This document shows positions 49,001-60,074 of a DNA stretch of 64,000 nucleotides, one piece after another (position 1 is the stretch's first letter; every line of letters starts with the position of its first letter). Made by a program: the position numbers and the translations under genes. The notes beneath the pieces were generated by a model, which saw only the letters and a list, made by a program, of their open reading frames with translations, did not search any database and was not told the origin of the DNA. This DNA comes from Carex sylvatica (Eukaryota; Streptophyta; Magnoliopsida; Poales; Cyperaceae): positions 182,564 through 246,563 of the forward strand of contig CAXKVR010000114.1 in NCBI GenBank assembly GCA_964058845.1, written 5' to 3'.

Positions 49001-49459
49001 TAGGGGTCTCAATGTCACCCTTTACCTGTTTACGCGATCCGTATCATATTTGAAAATATAAAGTAAGGATAAGATTTTTTTTTTTTTATTTTGTTTACTT
49101 ATCGAGTATAGATAAGGGTAATGATTTTTTTTCTTTATCTTACCCGTTTCCGTATAAGATAATTTTTAAATATATATATATATATATTTGTATGAAGATG
49201 ATACATAATACAATAAAGTTTTGTACTTTATTAAATTTTTATAATACAAATTAGTAGATTCATTATTATTTTTTTCATTATTTTTCATGTTTTGGAAAAT
49301 ATTTTATCGAAAACACAAATTGAAATGTCAATGATATTTTTTTATCCGTTTATCCGACTCGTACCGTATTCGAATAGACGAATAAAGATTTTTGATATCA
49401 TAACGGATACATGTATGAAAATGCCTCCACCGACCCGTATCGTACCGTTGACACCCCTA
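49001..49459. mobile_element. hAT-type MITE upstream of RLK gene 3
   Basis: Ends TAGGGGTCTCAATG and GTTGACACCCCTA, flanked by tttgtaat (48993-49000) and tttgcaat (49460-49467), an 8-bp duplication with one change. The arms are rich in gatccgtatc / cgtatcgtac. No ORF. It lies 370 bp before the start codon of RLK gene 3, hence in its promoter region. Confidence 0.75.
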
Positions 49460-49626
49460 TTTGCAATTAGTCCTTGACATGTTACTAGGACAGGATGCAA
49501 TTGACTCTTCTTTATTTATTTGTGAAAGGTTTAAAAAAGGCTGGAAATTGTACATTGAGCCTGCATGTTTACTCATGTTTATAGAGGTGCTGTACTTGTA
49601 CGGTTGTACCAACACATCGTATAAAG

Positions 49627-49940
49627 TGTTGGAAATTTCAGAAGGATACTACAAAAACAAAGACAAATTCTCTGCTGGAATAAAACTGAACTCAATTACT
49701 TGGTTAATTAAACAGATTACAACTCCACTATTTAAGACATATCAAATGTCTAAATATAGAGCCCACATTCTCCACTAACTCCACGCCTAAATTACAGGAC
49801 CACAAAGCCTATTCTTAACTTAGAACCAACTACAACTTCTACAGACCGCTATACTTAGATACCCACTACTCCCACGCTCCTAAAAATAACTACAACAGAA
49901 TTCTAAATAGAGAAAGCTAATTTTGGATCAACTTTCAACA
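49627..49940 (-). repeat. 3' LTR of the copia element
   Basis: 314 bp, TG...CA. In element orientation this is the downstream LTR; the gag-pol frame stops 13 bp inside it. Confidence 0.95.
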
Positions 49941-52900
49941 CTCCCCCTTGATTCAAAATCGGTTACTCCAAGTTTCTTTCGCAAATTTTCAAATGTGCTT
50001 AGTGCCAACGCCTTGGTTAGAATATCTGCCTTCTGATTTTCTGAATTGACAAATTTCAGTTCCACTATCTTCTCTGCCACTAAATCTCTAATGAAATGAA
50101 GTCGAATGTCGATGTGCTTTGACCTTCCATGGAACACCGGGTTCTTTGACATTGCTATGGCTGATTGATTGTCACAGAAAATTGGGGTAGGTTGCTGCTG
50201 TACTTGTCCCACATCTTCAAGAATTCTTCTAAGCCAAACTGCTTGACAAGCTGCTGAATTGACTGCAACATATTCAGCTTCTGAAGAGGATAATGCCACT
50301 GTTGCCTGCTTCTTCGAACTCCAACTGATCGGACTTAAACCGAATGAGAACATGTAACCTGAGGTGCTTCTTCTGTCATCTGCACATCCAGCCCAGTCAC
50401 TGTCGCTGTAACCAATCAAGTTAAATGACTTTGTGCTGCCATACCACAGCCCATAATCGGTTGTACCAGAGATATACTTTAACACTCTTTTTGCTGCGCC
50501 AAAATGATGTTTGGTTGGATTCTGCATGTGCCTAGCGATTACTCCTACGGCGTATAAGATGTCAGGCCTTGTGTGTGTTAGATAAATCAGACCACCAATT
50601 AGACTTCTGAATTTTGTTGCATCAGCAGCACCTGTACCATCATCTTTCACTAATTTTTCATTGACATTTATAGGTGTCAAGGCAACCTTGCAACTATGCA
50701 TTCCAAACCTCTTGAGTAGATCTTTTGCATACTTCCTTTGAGTAACAAAGATGCTACCATTTTCTTGCTCCACTTCCAACCCAAGAAAGTAATGCAACAA
50801 CCCCAAATCTGACATTTCAAACTGACTTTTCATGCTTAGTTGAAATTCATTCAACAATTTTTCATTTGTACTCATATAGATCATGTCATCAACATACAAG
50901 CACACAATCAAGAGCTCCTCTCTTTCATTCCTTTTGATGTAAAGATTGGGCTCATTTTTGCTTCTTTCAAAACCAGAATTTATAAAATAAGAATCGATTT
51001 TGCTGTACCAAGCCCTTGGTGATTGTTTCAAACCATACAAAGCCTTTGCTAACTTGTACACCCAGCCCTCTTTGCCTTTTACTTCAAACCCTTTAGGTTG
51101 TTCAACATAAACTTCTTCTATCAACTCACCATTAAGAAAGGCTGACTTAACATCAAATTGATACACTGATCTTTTTAACTGGGCTGCCAACGCTAGCAAC
51201 AAACGCACTGTCTCAAATCTTGCCACTGGTGAGAAGGTTTCTTCATAATCTATACCATACTCTTGTGCATAACCTTTTGCTACAAGCCTTGCTTTGAATT
51301 TCTGCACACTTCCGTCTGCACCGAACTTTGTTTTGAAGACCCATTTTACTCCAATTGCATTCTTACCTTCAGGAAGTTTCACAAGTTGCCATGTTTTATT
51401 CTTCTCAATTGCACTCATCTCTTCTTGCATTGCCTTACACCACTCCTCCTTTTCTGCCGCTTCTTCATAGGTTGTGGGATCTGCAACAAAGAGAACTTGT
51501 GTGGTTTCGTACAGTTCTTGCAAGGTTTTGGTCTTTCTACCTGTTGTTTCTGGACTTCGATCACGCCTCCTATAAACTCTTATTGCTGGTTCAGGACTTG
51601 AAGTTTCTTCCAAGCTCTCTTCACCACTCAAAAAAGATTGGCTTATGCTACTGTTGGAGGGTTGCGTACTAGTGTTTGGATTAGGTTGTTGTTGTGCAGT
51701 CATTTCATCTACTTCGTCTATTGTTTCTTCAATCTGTGGTTGTTGTGCAATATCCTCCCACTGCCATCTTGCTTCTTCATCAAACACCACATTTCTACTT
51801 ATTAAAATCTTACCACTAACTGGACTGTACACCCGATACCCTTTAGATTGTGTACAATACCCGATGAAAATACATTTTTCAGATTTTTCATCAAGTTTGG
51901 TTCTCTTCTGTGGATTAACAAATGCATAGGCTATACATCCGAATATTCTTAGATGACTTACCCCTGGTTTCCTCTCGAACCATGCCTCAAATGGAGTTTT
52001 ATTCCATACCGATTTTGTTGGTGAAATATTCAGCACATACACCGCAGTTGCAACTGCTTCAGCCCAGAATTTGTTTGGTAGGTTCTTGCATTTGAGCATG
52101 CTTCTACCCATCTCAACAACCGTTCTATTTTTTCTCTCTGCCACCCCATTTTGCTCAGGTGTATAGGGTGTGGTTAACTCACGGTGAATCCCTTCGTTTT
52201 CACAGAAATTTATAAATTCTTTTGAGAGGAACTCACCTCCTCGGTCTGTTCTTAACACCTTCAATTTCTTTTCAGATTGATTCTCTACAAAAGCTTTAAA
52301 CACCTTGAAATTTCTGAATGCCTCGCTTTTGCTTTGTAGGAAATACACCCAACTCATCCTACTGTAATCATCTGTGAAAAGAAGAAAGTATTTGCTGCCT
52401 CCAAGAGATTCGGTTTGCATTGGACCACACAAATCCGCATGAACTAATTCAAGTACTTGTGTTGCTCTCTTGGCTTGGCCTTTTGGGAATGGAAACTTGG
52501 CTTGTTTACCGAATATACACCCTTCACAAACACCTATTTGGTTGATTTCGGGTAGGCCATGGACCATTTGTTTTTGGTTCAACAATTTAAGACCATTGAT
52601 ATTCAAATGACCATATCTAAGATGCCATAACTCAGATTGGTTCAAATCTCTTGCAACCATTGCTTTTTCCTTTACATTTGAAACCTCTAAGGGAAACAAT
52701 TTATTGGTTGCCATGTTCACCTCTACCAATACCTGGTTTTCAGATTTTATTACACAAGTTTTTCCTTCAAACACAATTGAATAACCACAATCCATCAATT
52801 GCCCGATACTCAGCAGATTTTGAGTCAATTCTGGAATGTAATACACATTATGCAAGAATTTCATACCATTTTCTTTGGTGTGCACTGCAATTGTGCCCTT

Positions 52901-53980
52901 GCCTTCTACCTGAATCTGCTTGTCATCGCCGAGTTTAACCTTCAACTTGCATGTTTCATCCACAACTTCAAACAACTGCTTGAATCCGGACATGTGATTT
53001 GAACACCCGCTATCGAGAAACCAGATGCTACTTGCTTCGACTTTGTCAACCTCGCTGCTGGCCATGAAAAGAGTTGGTTGCTCATCCTCCTCTTCGGTAT
53101 AATTAGCTTGACTCTCCTCCCTTTGCTTCTTGTAGCACTCGGATTGATAGTGCCCAAACTTGTTGCAATAATAGCATTGAACGTCCCTCTTGGAATCGTT
53201 GTATGAATTTGCTTGATTGCTTCTACCTCGGCCTCTACCTCCTCTACTGGAATCAGCCCGTCCTCTGCTGGGATTGTAGCTGCCTCTGCTCGAATTATTT
53301 CTTCCTCTACCTCTGCCTCTTGGGTAACCATCAAATCTGCCTCTTGATGACTCCCCCTTCATGTAAAATGCCTTGTCATCGCCTTTATCTTCGGCCTTTG
53401 ACATCCTTGATTCATGAGTCTGCAGTGACCCCATAAGTTCATCAAAGGTGTAGGTTGCTAGATCTTTGGACTCTTCAATTGCTGCAACTACATGATCAAA
53501 CTTGGGTGCTAGGCTTCTTAACACTTTCGCCACCACCGTCTTCTCTTCCATGGTGTCTCCAAATGCTCTGATTTGGTTGACAACTCCTTGTACTCTTGAC
53601 AGAAAAAACTGCACCGACTCTTCTTTGTTCATCTGCAATGTTTCAAAATCTCTGCGTAGACCTTGAAGCTTAATTGCCATAACTCGAGAACTTCCTTGAA
53701 ATGCTATTTTCAAGGTTGTCCATGCCTCCTTTGCGTTGGTGGCTGCTGTAATTTTTGTGAACACCGTGTCAACAACGGCTTGTTGAATGAAGAACAGCGC
53801 CTTCGCATCTCGCTTCGCTGTTTCTGCTGGTGTGGGATCTATGCCCGGTGCTCCCGTCTCCACCAATTCCCATAGACCTTGTGACTTGAGCAAAGTTCGT
53901 ATCTTGATGCTCCAAAACTCGTAGTTGTCTCCCTTGAACAGAGGAATCGACGGATTCGAAACGCTCATGTTTTCTGCCAT
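49928..53980 (-). CDS. Copia gag-pol polyprotein (1350 aa)
   Basis: One frame without stops. In order: gag (residues 1 to about 260) with an Arg/Gly-rich stretch (about 213-253); CCHC zinc knuckle 269-282 (CYYCNKFGHYQSEC); aspartic protease centre DSG at 323-325; integrase His/Cys zinc region from HLRYGH (453); integrase core with Asp516, Asp579 and Glu615, giving the DD35E spacing; reverse transcriptase with YVDD at 1029-1032; and RNase H with SDSDWAGC and LSSSEAEY near the C-terminus, ending after ADILTKAL. This is the Ty1/copia order (integrase before RT). The frame crosses the polypurine tract and ends four codons inside the 3' LTR, as in Tnt1-like elements. Length and motifs fit a functional polyprotein; activity is not shown. 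Confidence 0.95.
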   Translation of the reverse strand: MAENMSVSNPSIPLFKGDNYEFWSIKIRTLLKSQGLWELVETGAPGIDPTPAETAKRDAKALFFIQQAVVDTVFTKITAATNAKEAWTTLKIAFQGSSRVMAIKLQGLRRDFETLQMNKEESVQFFLSRVQGVVNQIRAFGDTMEEKTVVAKVLRSLAPKFDHVVAAIEESKDLATYTFDELMGSLQTHESRMSKAEDKGDDKAFYMKGESSRGRFDGYPRGRGRGRNNSSRGSYNPSRGRADSSRGGRGRGRSNQANSYNDSKRDVQCYYCNKFGHYQSECYKKQREESQANYTEEEDEQPTLFMASSEVDKVEASSIWFLDSGCSNHMSGFKQLFEVVDETCKLKVKLGDDKQIQVEGKGTIAVHTKENGMKFLHNVYYIPELTQNLLSIGQLMDCGYSIVFEGKTCVIKSENQVLVEVNMATNKLFPLEVSNVKEKAMVARDLNQSELWHLRYGHLNINGLKLLNQKQMVHGLPEINQIGVCEGCIFGKQAKFPFPKGQAKRATQVLELVHADLCGPMQTESLGGSKYFLLFTDDYSRMSWVYFLQSKSEAFRNFKVFKAFVENQSEKKLKVLRTDRGGEFLSKEFINFCENEGIHRELTTPYTPEQNGVAERKNRTVVEMGRSMLKCKNLPNKFWAEAVATAVYVLNISPTKSVWNKTPFEAWFERKPGVSHLRIFGCIAYAFVNPQKRTKLDEKSEKCIFIGYCTQSKGYRVYSPVSGKILISRNVVFDEEARWQWEDIAQQPQIEETIDEVDEMTAQQQPNPNTSTQPSNSSISQSFLSGEESLEETSSPEPAIRVYRRRDRSPETTGRKTKTLQELYETTQVLFVADPTTYEEAAEKEEWCKAMQEEMSAIEKNKTWQLVKLPEGKNAIGVKWVFKTKFGADGSVQKFKARLVAKGYAQEYGIDYEETFSPVARFETVRLLLALAAQLKRSVYQFDVKSAFLNGELIEEVYVEQPKGFEVKGKEGWVYKLAKALYGLKQSPRAWYSKIDSYFINSGFERSKNEPNLYIKRNEREELLIVCLYVDDMIYMSTNEKLLNEFQLSMKSQFEMSDLGLLHYFLGLEVEQENGSIFVTQRKYAKDLLKRFGMHSCKVALTPINVNEKLVKDDGTGAADATKFRSLIGGLIYLTHTRPDILYAVGVIARHMQNPTKHHFGAAKRVLKYISGTTDYGLWYGSTKSFNLIGYSDSDWAGCADDRRSTSGYMFSFGLSPISWSSKKQATVALSSSEAEYVAVNSAACQAVWLRRILEDVGQVQQQPTPIFCDNQSAIAMSKNPVFHGRSKHIDIRLHFIRDLVAEKIVELKFVNSENQKADILTKALALSTFENLRKKLGVTDFESRGSVES
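49941..49950 (-). promoter_or_regulatory. Polypurine tract of the copia element
   Basis: CAAGGGGGAG on the minus strand directly before the 3' LTR; the plus-strand DNA primer in reverse transcription. Confidence 0.85.
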
Positions 53981-54010
53981 GGTCGGATCTGCCCTGATCT
54001 CTAAACCTTA

Positions 54011-54023
54011 GGCTCTGATACCA
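54011..54023 (-). promoter_or_regulatory. tRNA primer-binding site of the copia element
   Basis: TGGTATCAGAGCC on the minus strand, three bases inside the 5' LTR, complementary to the 3' end of initiator Met tRNA, as usual for plant copia elements. Confidence 0.9.
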
Positions 54024-54026
54024 TTT

Positions 54027-54340
54027 TGTTGGAAATTTCAGAAGGATACTACAAAAACAAAGACAAATTCTCTGCTGGAATAAAACTGAACTCAATTACT
54101 TGGTTAATTAAACAGATTACAACTCCACTATTTAAGACATATCAAATGTCTAAATATAGAGCCCACATTCTCCACTAACTCCACGCCTAAATTACAGGAC
54201 CACAAAGCCTATTCTTAACTTAGAACCAACTACAACTTCTACAGACCGCTATACTTAGATACCCACTACTCCCACGCTCCTAAAAATAACTACAACAGAA
54301 TTCTAAATAGAGAAAGCTAATTTTGGATCAACTTTCAACA
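54027..54340 (-). repeat. 5' LTR of the copia element
   Basis: 314 bp and, as read, identical to the 3' LTR. It should carry the element's promoter. Confidence 0.95.
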
Positions 54341-54345
54341 TAAAG

Positions 54346-54849
54346 AAATAAAGAATGTCAAGATGCCAATGTGATGTCATGCAAAATGACGGGAGCCACG
54401 TTTATACTTGCGAGGTATTAAAAAGGTCAACCCACCTTTTTTTGGAAAATCATTTTTTTTATTAAGATTAGTTCTCAATTTAAATAGAAATTGTTTTATG
54501 GGTGGAATTTAATTTGAAGCGCACCAAAGATCGATCAATTTATTAGTACTGTCATGCAAAGATCATTATATCATTTCTCCTTTAATTAGTGATGGTAAGC
54601 AATGACAGGAGATTATATCTTGCATGAAATGAAAGTAATTAAAGCTAACGAGCAATTGAACATGAAATTATATTTAGTCGCTTTGAATAATAAGTGTTGC
54701 TCTAGTACTATGTATAGCGTGGATTTATTCATACTACGGATTAATATTTTTGTTTTTAAAGTTTACACTAAGTAGTAAGAAAATCTAAATTATAGTTTAC
54801 ACTAAGTGCATATTTTTATGGAAACCATATTGAATAGTTTAGATCGAAT
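54346..54849. other. No recognised gene
   Basis: Short AT-rich stretch between the copia element and a hAT MITE; no supported feature. Confidence 0.4.
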
Positions 54850-54857
54850 GTTAAGAC

Positions 54858-55562
54858 CAAGCTTCTAAATAGCTAGCTATAGCGAAGCTATAGCGGTTTT
54901 GGAGCAAGAAAGCTAAGCTACGGGCTAAAACTGCGCTAATCAAGCTACAGCCGCTATAGCGGTAATAGCGGTCCGCTATAGCGCGTAGCGTGTAGCGGCA
55001 ATAGCGGTCCGCTATGCTACATGGGTTATGATTTTGCAATTTTTTTTTTTTTTTTTTTTCTGAAAACATGATTTTGCAATTTTAATGGGCCTTAATGTCT
55101 AGATTATTATTTTTACTTTATCAAGCTATATCAATACAATGACACATTTGCGGGCTATACCGCTAGATCAATTAATTAATTTTTTTTTTACTTTATCAAG
55201 CTATATCAATACAATGGAACATGTGCGGGCTATACCGCTATATCAATTAAATTTTGAATCATGCATTAATATATGGTAGTGGTATATTTTGAATATAAAA
55301 TATATCGATAGTGTTTGAATTAGGGATATTTTGAATGATAATTTGAACTTTGTATTGGTTTAATATGAATATTAGAACTTCTTAATTAATTTGGTATTTT
55401 TTTTCTTGATGAGACATTTTTACTATTAGTAGAAATATAAAATATAATTTTTGAAATATAAAAACGCTATTTATAATAGCTTTCGCTATAGCTCCGCTAT
55501 TCGCTAAAGCTTTTTTTTTTTGTCTCCCCGCTACACCGCTATAAACGCTATTTAGAACCTTG
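54858..55562. mobile_element. hAT-type non-autonomous element
   Basis: Ends CAAGCTTCTAAATAGC and GCTATTTAGAACCTTG with a perfect 8-bp duplication gttaagac (54850-54857, 55563-55570). The arms are filled with ctatagcgg/ccgctatag repeats. No transposase. Confidence 0.88.
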
Positions 55563-55652
55563 GTTAAGACTTTCAAACCTAAAATTTAAGTCCATAGAGC
55601 GTGTCAAATATGGAATATGCATAGTACCATAGCCTCACTCTTGAATGATTAT

Positions 55653-56283
55653 CAGTGTTTTAAATAGCGCTCTATAACAATGCTATGGCGGCGCTATATT
55701 GCTTTTAGATCTTAATTAAACACTATGCTATGGGATAAAGTGCGTTATTTTAGTTACGACCGCCAGCGGTAATAGCGGTCAACTATATATAGCACATAGT
55801 GAAAATAGCATACACTATGCTACATACATAGGCTTTTATTTCAAGGTCCAAATTGGAAAATTATTTTAAGGCTCAAATTGCTTTTATGTTTCTAAATAGA
55901 AAAATAAAAATACATGACATGATGCTTAGGTTATTTATAATAGAAAAAAAAAATAGTCTACATCATGATGCTTAGCTTAGGCCATTTTGAATAATAAAAA
56001 AAAGAGACAAATAGCTAATTATAGTATTACTACAGATATTTTGAATATGAATTTGGATTTTACACTAGTTCAATATAAATATTATAAATTATTAATTAAT
56101 TTGTTGTTACTCGTTTCTATACAAGACTTAATCTATATAATGTTGATAATTAGTATAATTATATAATATAATTTTTGAAAACAAAAGTGTTATGTAGGAT
56201 CATTTTCGCTATAACTATATATACTATTTGCGATAACTCTTTTTTTTTTAAAAATTTCACAATAATTACTATTTAAAACCTTG
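55653..56283. mobile_element. Older hAT-type element, same family as 54858-55562
   Basis: Ends CAGTGTTTTAAATAGCG and ACTATTTAAAACCTTG, with atgattat / ataattat flanks (one mismatch in 8). The interior has gcgctat motifs like the preceding element but more eroded. Confidence 0.7.
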
Positions 56284-56828
56284 ATAATTATAACCTTCAT
56301 AAGTAGGGTAGCACGTTCTTATATGTTGCGTTTATTCTGTGTTTTTGTGCAAGTGCATATTAAATAATTATCACAAGATGGTAAAGTACGTACAACTCAT
56401 GATTGGCATTACCGTACATCATTTATAGAGTTGTAATAAAAAATCAAATAGGATAGGAATAATTAGCAATAGATTAATTTAACATATTTTATAATAACCA
56501 AAATAAAATCTTAGTTTTAATTAAAACCTGATATTTTAGAATGTGATCTACATTATATTTATGTCATAGCTATAAAAAAAAATATTATAACTTAATGCAA
56601 ATTATAACATTCATTAAATCATTATTAAATTTAATATAAAACTAATATTTAGGGTGAACAATATTTTCTAAACTTTTTTTGTATTCTTTAATTATATTGA
56701 AATCAAAGAGAAGAACGTGGATTATAAAAATGAAACAATAACAATAATATGAAACCAATACCAGACCATCCTGCATATACTTTACTACGTACAGCTAGAT
56801 TAAACCAAATTGCCCTTTTATTTTTTGG

Positions 56829-57411
56829 GGGAATTTCTTTACATACTCCTAAAAAATCTTGAAATTACATATTCCCTCTCTAAAGTTCGTATTATCATGT
56901 TCACCCCTCTCAATTTAAAAAACTCATAAATTTACCATATTTTTTGCATTTTATTTTAAAACCCATTCTACATTTATAAAATACCCATTATACCATTTAT
57001 TAAAAAAATAAAGTATATAGTTTGTGTAAGATAAATGTTCGGTCTTCTAATCGGTCAATTTTTGAGGGTAGATGTGTCATTTCTCTACTTGTGACGCACA
57101 CACAGTGTCATTTAGACATATGTTTGTGTGTGCGTCAAAAGTAATTAAAAAAACTGAATCATTTGCCCTCATAACGGTCAATTAGAATACCAGACATTTC
57201 TCTTAAACCGTCTATATATTTAATATTATTTTAACAAAGGGTAAAATCAATATTTAATAAATTTAAATGATTTTTAATATAATAGGTAAAATTGGGTAAA
57301 TTTGTAAGTTTTTGAAATTTAGAAGGTAAATATGACATTATGAACTTTAGAGGGAGATCGATGTGTATGTAATTTCAAAAAATTTAGTGGTATACATGAA
57401 ATTTCACCTTC
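56829..57411. mobile_element. Foldback element
   Basis: Inverted arms: left gaaattacatattccctctc then taaagttc, right gaactttagagggag then gtatgtaatttc. Outer ends are ggaatttctttaca and catgaaatttcacc. No coding; target duplication not resolved. Confidence 0.6.
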
Positions 57412-57574
57412 TTCCGTTGATTGTCATGAAATAATGCCCAGTGATGACTAATGAAGGTCTGTTGCCATGGACAACACAACTCACCTTACAAAAAGGTCCA
57501 ATGGTTGATCCAAGACGTTCAAATTGAAAGGTGTGTATATATACATATATATATATATTGTTTAACAGTAAAAC

Positions 57575-57987
57575 ATGAGTAGAACTAGGGTGTTCTTAAG
57601 TTCACCAAGTCCCTTGAAATTCAAGTTTAAAATCCGTCAAATCGGCTTTAAATAATGAATCCGAACTGTTGAAACCCGCGTACCTTAAGAGTGATGGGTC
57701 TACATTTGAAAATTTTAAACATTCAAATTAATTTAATATAAAGTCAAGTGGTCAAAAAACATTCAAAAAATAAATACATTAAAATTAATTTATTAACCTT
57801 CTAATTTTGACTGATTGACTTTATACTAAATTAATTTGAATGTTTAAAATTTTCAGACGTAAACGCATCAATCGTAAGGTAGACGGATTTCAACAGTTCA
57901 TATTTGTTATTTAAAGCCAATTTGACAGATTTTAGACTTGAGTTCACCAAGAGGTTTAATGAACTTAAGAACACCCTAGTTCTCATA
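57575..57987. mobile_element. Foldback MITE
   Basis: Near-palindromic: gaactagggtgttcttaagt at the left and acttaagaacaccctagttc at the right, with gtcaagtggtcaaaa centrally. Related to the MITE at 29586-30018. Preceded by a (TA)n tract. Confidence 0.78.
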
Positions 57988-58739
57988 AAATATTATCAAA
58001 CAGGAAAATTATCCAACTGGATCATTTTGTACCATAGTTTAGTTCATTTCAAGTTATTTTAGACTAAGTACAAGTTAGATTAGAGGTGTTGGCTCAGGTC
58101 ATTTGAGTCTCAAACCAATATAGAAGAACAAAAATAGTATACCTACGATTAGTGATATAGCCAAAATTTGAATCAGGACTGAACAAAATATTTCTATCTA
58201 GTCCGCTCTGTCTGCCTCCGCCGAGAAGAGCTCTAGCATGGTTGTTCACCTTCTCTTCACAAATCATCCTCAATGAATTGCTTTGTCAATCGCACAATCA
58301 ACAACCGTCTTTTTTTCTTCTTTTTTTTGTTGTTTCGAACTTTTTTTATTTTTTTCACACAATCAGTGTGTTCGCTGTACTAGACGGATCACAGATATAA
58401 TTAGAGAGGAAACATGTAGCGACTAGGATTTTAAAAAATAATGATACGCGAATTTATGTTTTGGCTTAAGGAGCTGATGTAACACTTTTATTCCGTAATT
58501 GAATATGTCATGGTACAGCACGGTGTTATTACTAGAATTTTCAAATTTTTCCATGCTGCACCTATGTTATTTTCAAGGGTTAGCAATTTTCAGCGACAGG
58601 CCCATAGAACTAGTAGCGTATGAAAATCTCTGCTATCCGCCAATGAAAGTATTTCCTATCTGTCTTTAAAAATATTTTTGCGTGACTCATGACCCGCCAA
58701 ACTATATTTCATTAGTTTCTTAAATTATTTTCAGTATTT
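57988..58739. other. No recognised gene
   Basis: No ORF with a domain and no clear element ends. Confidence 0.4.
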
Positions 58740-58945
58740 ACAATGTAGTAGTTGGTGGAGAGACCAAAAAGGATCACAGACAAATTAATTGGTCCAAACA
58801 ATAATTGATTTATTTGCAGCAAAAAGGTAAACACCAAAGAATTGGATTTGCATGCATATTTTACCTTACAATTGGGTAACTGTTTGCTCCTACATTCAGT
58901 CTGTCTATGTAAACCAATGATTGTGTGGAAATTGCAAATGGTAAT
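58740..58945 (-). pseudogene. Relic of a malectin-like RLK exon 2
   Basis: On the minus strand, about 58865-58930 reads QSLVYIDRLNVGANSYPIVR followed by a splice donor (ag|gtaaaata). It matches the end of exon 2 in RLK gene 3 ([20 protein letters not shown]). The following 120 bp also resemble that gene's intron 2 (ttaattggtccaaacaataat). No other exons were found nearby, so this marks another lost copy. Confidence 0.65.
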
Positions 58946-59078
58946 TAATTGCTTACTTTTTTGGGAGAAATAAATTTCATGTATACACTTTGAAATCTTT
59001 AGAATTATATATTTTATTTTTAAAATATATAATGTCATTTCTCAATTAATTTACTTTTGCGAGAGGAGCGATGATAAG

Positions 59079-59819
59079 CCGGAATTATTATTAATAAAAA
59101 ATAAATAAAAATATATTGACAATGAGAAAGAGATTCGGAGAAATTCGAAATATAAGAAAAAACGTAATTGTCTGTAACGTTCATATGACGTTATAGATGA
59201 AAATGTTCAAATTAGCGAAATCACATTAACTATTAATTAACGGTTTACGCTGACCGTTTTGATCTATCACGTCCAGACATTTTGAAAAAAAAAAAAATTG
59301 GACGTTGGTTTATTGTACAATGTCCAGACATGATTGTTTTTGATGCAACCCGTGATATTGTTTTTAATTGTTTTTGCTTTCAAGGAATTGCTTTCATCAA
59401 TGGAAGGGTCTAGAAACGTCAATATATCGGTAGATTGAACCCTTCTCCACTGTTTTTGACTAAGTTTACAGTGTACTTCTACTACTTTTCACTTAAATTG
59501 GGTGATCAAAGAAAAAGGTCAAGGCTTCCGGTTTCACTAAAGTTTACAGGGTGCAATTATTTCATAAAGAATGCACGGACGTTCTACAAATCAATGTCCA
59601 GAAAAAAAATTTAAAAAATGTATGGACGTGGTAGATCAAAACGATCAGCATAAACCGCTAATTAGTGGTTAATGTGATTTCGTTAATCTGAATGTTTTGA
59701 CCTATAATATTTTTTGGACGTTACAGACAATCACGTTTTTTTTATATGTTCAATTTTTCCGAATCCCTTCCCCATAATTGATATTTTCTTATTTATTTTT
59801 CTATTAATAAAAATTTCGG
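59079..59819. mobile_element. MULE-type MITE with long inverted arms
   Basis: Perfect 9-bp duplication gatgataag (59070-59078, 59820-59828). Ends CCGGAATTATTATTAATA and TATTAATAAAAATTTCGG start arms of about 240 bp (gatctatcacgtccagacat against atgtatggacgtggtagatc). No transposase. Confidence 0.85.
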
Positions 59820-60074
59820 GATGATAAGGGACTTTGAATTTGAATTCAAACTTAGTTAAGAAATATAAAACATGAATTATGAATTATTGTTTGTCGAATA
59901 CCGCAAAGGAGAGAAGATGAATTTTGACTAGATATATAATAACAATAATGGTATTGCATGTTGGAGAAATGGAAGAGGAATGACGTCGGCACTTTTATTT
60001 TAAAGAATCAATACAGTAAATAAGGTGAATTAAATTAATTTAGAAATGATGATATTAATGAAGCATTGTTGCAG

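Larger units (their letters stand above)
49627..54340 (-). mobile_element. Complete Ty1/copia LTR retrotransposon
   Basis: A 4714-bp element with 314-bp LTRs (49627-49940 and 54027-54340), each TGTTGG...TTCAACA, and a perfect 5-bp duplication taaag (49622-49626, 54341-54345). Read base by base, the two LTRs appear identical. The element is on the minus strand: the primer site TGGTATCAGAGCC (initiator Met tRNA) adjoins the right LTR, and the polypurine tract adjoins the left one. One uninterrupted gag-pol frame fills the interior. Everything needed for autonomous copying seems present, so this is a recent insertion and possibly still mobile. It stands about 1 kb upstream of RLK gene 3 in the same orientation. 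Confidence 0.96.

Noticed and set aside
50840..53875. Several plus-strand frames opposite the copia polyprotein
   Set aside because: They are antisense shadows of the long gag-pol frame, with no independent motifs.
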